Positions 52,701-53,311 of a stretch of 53,311 nucleotides of DNA are shown in pieces. Location: assembly GCA_009927275.1 (NCBI GenBank), contig RFNG01000106.1:1-53311 (forward strand). Direction: 5' to 3'. The translations under genes and the position numbers were made by a program. The notes below the pieces were generated by a model. It was not told where the DNA came from and made no database searches. It worked only from the letters and a program-made list of their open reading frames with translations. This DNA comes from Sphingobacteriia bacterium. Lineage in GTDB: Bacteria; Bacteroidota; Bacteroidia; B-17B0; Aurantibacillaceae. Every line of letters begins with the position of its first letter. Position 1 is the first letter of the stretch.

Positions 52701-53311
52701 TACCTGCAGCAACTACAGGTCCGGTATTTGAACCGCTACGTATTGTTATAAAATCTGTAGGAATGGAAGACGAGGAACTGTAAGTTGCACCAGCAACAAC
52801 ACCAGTAACGGTAGCGTATTCCATTGCATAGTTACAAGATACGGTAGCACCTAAACCCGGACCAGGCGCAGCCATGGTTCCGTATGCAGAGGTATTGGTA
52901 CATGTACCGGCACCATTTGCACCAAAACATCCAATACGCGTATCTCTGCATAAAGCAGCCGTGCCACAACTATTGTTTGTATTAATATGCTGGTAATAGG
53001 TTCCTGAAACGGGAGCGGTCCAAATTAAAGGTGTAATGCCAAAAGCCACCACCGGACCATTTACTGCACCTTGACGTATAGTGATAAAATCACTGGCAAT
53101 ACTGGAAGTGCTTGAATAGGTTCTACCGGCAACCACCGTAGAAATTGTTCCATATTCGCCACCATAATTACAACTAGTTACTTGTACCGATACTCCCTGA
53201 GCTGGCGCTACTGCCGAACCAAACGGACTTGCATTTGTACATTGCGCGTAAATATTATTTACTGTACAAAAAATTAAAAAAATTAAAATAAATTTGGATA
53301 ATCTATATTTC
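49792..53311 (-). CDS. Large secreted T9SS cargo protein, Ig-like repeats (5' partial)
   Basis: The 5' end lies beyond the window: reading runs open to base 53311 and shows a signal peptide, RLSKFILIFLIFCTVNNIYAQ, before the mature start CTNASPFG, so about 1,172 residues are visible. Order: two copies of a roughly 95-residue Cys-rich domain (TYSSxSSIxxDFITIR ... INTN-CGTAAxCRD), a PKD/Ig-like segment, a GEVED-type domain (YSIYADWNQDGLF ... WGETEDYCVNI), and eight Ig-like repeats. It ends with a T9SS type A sorting domain (WTVFPNPSRESFKINL ... NGLYYLNITSE, ending in LIKE). Homologous proteins are secreted and anchored or released at the surface by PorU/V. Probably an adhesin or matrix protein; no enzyme domain is seen. 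Confidence 0.9.
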   Translation of the reverse strand, partial: KYRLSKFILIFLIFCTVNNIYAQCTNASPFGSAVAPAQGVSVQVTSCNYGGEYGTISTVVAGRTYSSTSSIASDFITIRQGAVNGPVVAFGITPLIWTAPVSGTYYQHINTNNSCGTAALCRDTRIGCFGANGAGTCTNTSAYGTMAAPGPGLGATVSCNYAMEYATVTGVVAGATYSSSSSIPTDFITIRSGSNTGPVVAAGTSPLQWTAIVAGNHYIAINTNSTCGTAATCRDNRLFRLGNPACSGTPNAGVATISSATGCPSAAFILNATGLSNSSGLTFQWQSSNALAGPYTNLGAASATSSITTSTISTTYYRLITTCTVSALSNTSSVISYSVVNPGPCVCAAYGASGASDAFDEEILSVKIGNWVNNSTCASIGPGPGSIQNRYSNYTGFVVPPDLCPSSIQNYTVQLGTCNGWYGVQYSIYADWNQDGLFTGPGELLVNVTTGVIQGNNTGTFSIPANVTLGTTRLRVIAVEGAVPGPTGNYTWGETEDYCVNIIAPPQISASGGSVCPGSPFILSPSGAVSYTYAIPGGSTLTGATATVNPIAASVYTISGTGANGCRSTSNTNASVTVNMYSAPNLNVVASSTAFCLGNSATLTVSGANTYTWANTNTSTTQLVVSPTVTTIYTVSGTGATPCNGVITQTLVVFPLPTITVNSGTICTGYGFTINPSGANTYTISGGSATVAPVTNTFYTVTGTSTDNCISASSATANVTVIPSPTLVVTNGTICLGNTYSINPSGANTYSVNGLSNLNGTVSPVQTTSFAVTGTGTNGCISPIAAIANVTVFNNPTVTIVPSTTAICQLQTAILTGSGAVTYSWSNAATGNTTAVSPTISSSYQVIGYDALGCNASSSIAILVNVLPNTYALANKVLYCVGDTAQLSAGITYPSGANTFSWSNGAFGSTTTVNPLISTVYSVVGTSSAGCNQTATVLVNINSNSLTVTPASTVCIGKSINLTASGATSYTWNGTNPFSNILVSPVQNTVYTVAALDSNFCFLTASVAITMAQNPTVTATVNRTVMCINETNSITASGANTYSWNTGVTTSSFVLTPTNSNIYSYTVTGTAANNCTSTATLKVFVNSCTGISENAYVKWTVFPNPSRESFKINLGYPAAYKLILTDISGRIILQDSINDSNHDINISSLSNGLYYLNITSEQRSETLQLIKE
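50060..51800 (-). repeat. Eight tandem Ig-like repeats in the cargo protein
   Basis: Units of about 65-80 residues recur with the pattern (I/V)C-x-G ... SGANTYTW(S/N) ... VSPxxxTxYTVxGTxxxGC. Eight starts are visible, each with a Cys near the start (for example TAFCLG, GTICTG, GTICLG, TAICQL, VLYCVG, STVCIG) and a GC or NC near the end. The units are related but diverged; they are not identical DNA copies. Confidence 0.8.
52600..53215 (-). repeat. Two copies of a Cys-rich N-terminal domain in the cargo protein
   Basis: Two units of about 95-105 residues run from CNYGGEYGTISTVVAG and CNYAMEYATVTGVVAG to CRDTRIGCFG and CRDNRLFRLG. They share TYSS, DFITIR, GPVV and INTN blocks. This is a protein-level duplication. 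Confidence 0.75.

Overview
The window is AT-rich, very densely packed and clearly from a member of the Bacteroidota. The evidence is type IX secretion (T9SS)/gliding genes (porW/sprE-like, porQ-like, gldC), a cargo protein ending in a T9SS sorting domain, a carboxypeptidase-regulatory-like plus TonB-dependent receptor, a two-subunit methylmalonyl-CoA mutase, a CGC-type bacilliredoxin, and TAnnTTTG-like promoter boxes. I see no rRNA, CRISPR array, insertion sequence or phage gene. The one RNA gene is tRNA-Leu(CAA). No gene-free stretch exceeds about 150 bases.

Layout. 1-3565 (+): tail of a frameshifted PfkB sugar kinase, porW/sprE-like lipoprotein, AtpZ and a small membrane protein. 3552-10218 (-): wzx-like flippase, Wzz-like protein, O-antigen ligase-like protein and uvrA, all overlapping. 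10276-11388 (+): glycosyltransferase. 11383-15987 (-): recQ (frameshifted), LolD/MacB-type ATPase, outer-membrane-type protein and kdtA. 16122-21933 (+): TonB-dependent receptor, flavin reductase, DUF3127 protein, L-asparaginase and cysteine synthase. 21924-24581 (-): acylphosphatase, SurA-like chaperone (frameshifted) and porQ-like. 24628-25527 (+): DUF58. 25522-29741 (-): M16 protease and lpdA. 29893-30303 (+): bacilliredoxin. 30385-32017 (-): prs and rplY. 32103-32541 (+): tRNA-Leu and gldC. 32538-36447 (-): a DUF7935-like protein and both methylmalonyl-CoA mutase subunits. 36541-45419 (+): an inorganic-carbon cluster. 45416-46303 (-): YgiD-like dioxygenase. 46377-49037 (+): alaS. 49093-53311 (-): a large T9SS cargo protein (5' end outside the window) and superoxide dismutase.

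The most notable region is 36541-45419: small membrane protein, DabA, DabB, SulP transporter, hairpin terminator, a second small acidic exported protein, a second SulP transporter and beta-carbonic anhydrase. All four presumed zinc residues of DabA are present, as are those of the carbonic anhydrase. The cluster is divergent from the methylmalonyl-CoA mutase operon across only 93 bases. I infer a multi-component bicarbonate supply module in a heterotroph, possibly serving carboxylation reactions. The two small proteins look like undescribed accessory components.

Two window-wide patterns stand out. Six of eight convergent gene pairs overlap at their stop codons. A TAnnTTTR-like box lies 3-23 bases before nearly every transcription-unit start, which suggests very short or absent mRNA leaders. 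Three genes (pfkB, recQ, surA-like) are each broken by a small indel, with both halves otherwise well conserved. This pattern fits sequencing/assembly error at least as well as gene decay.
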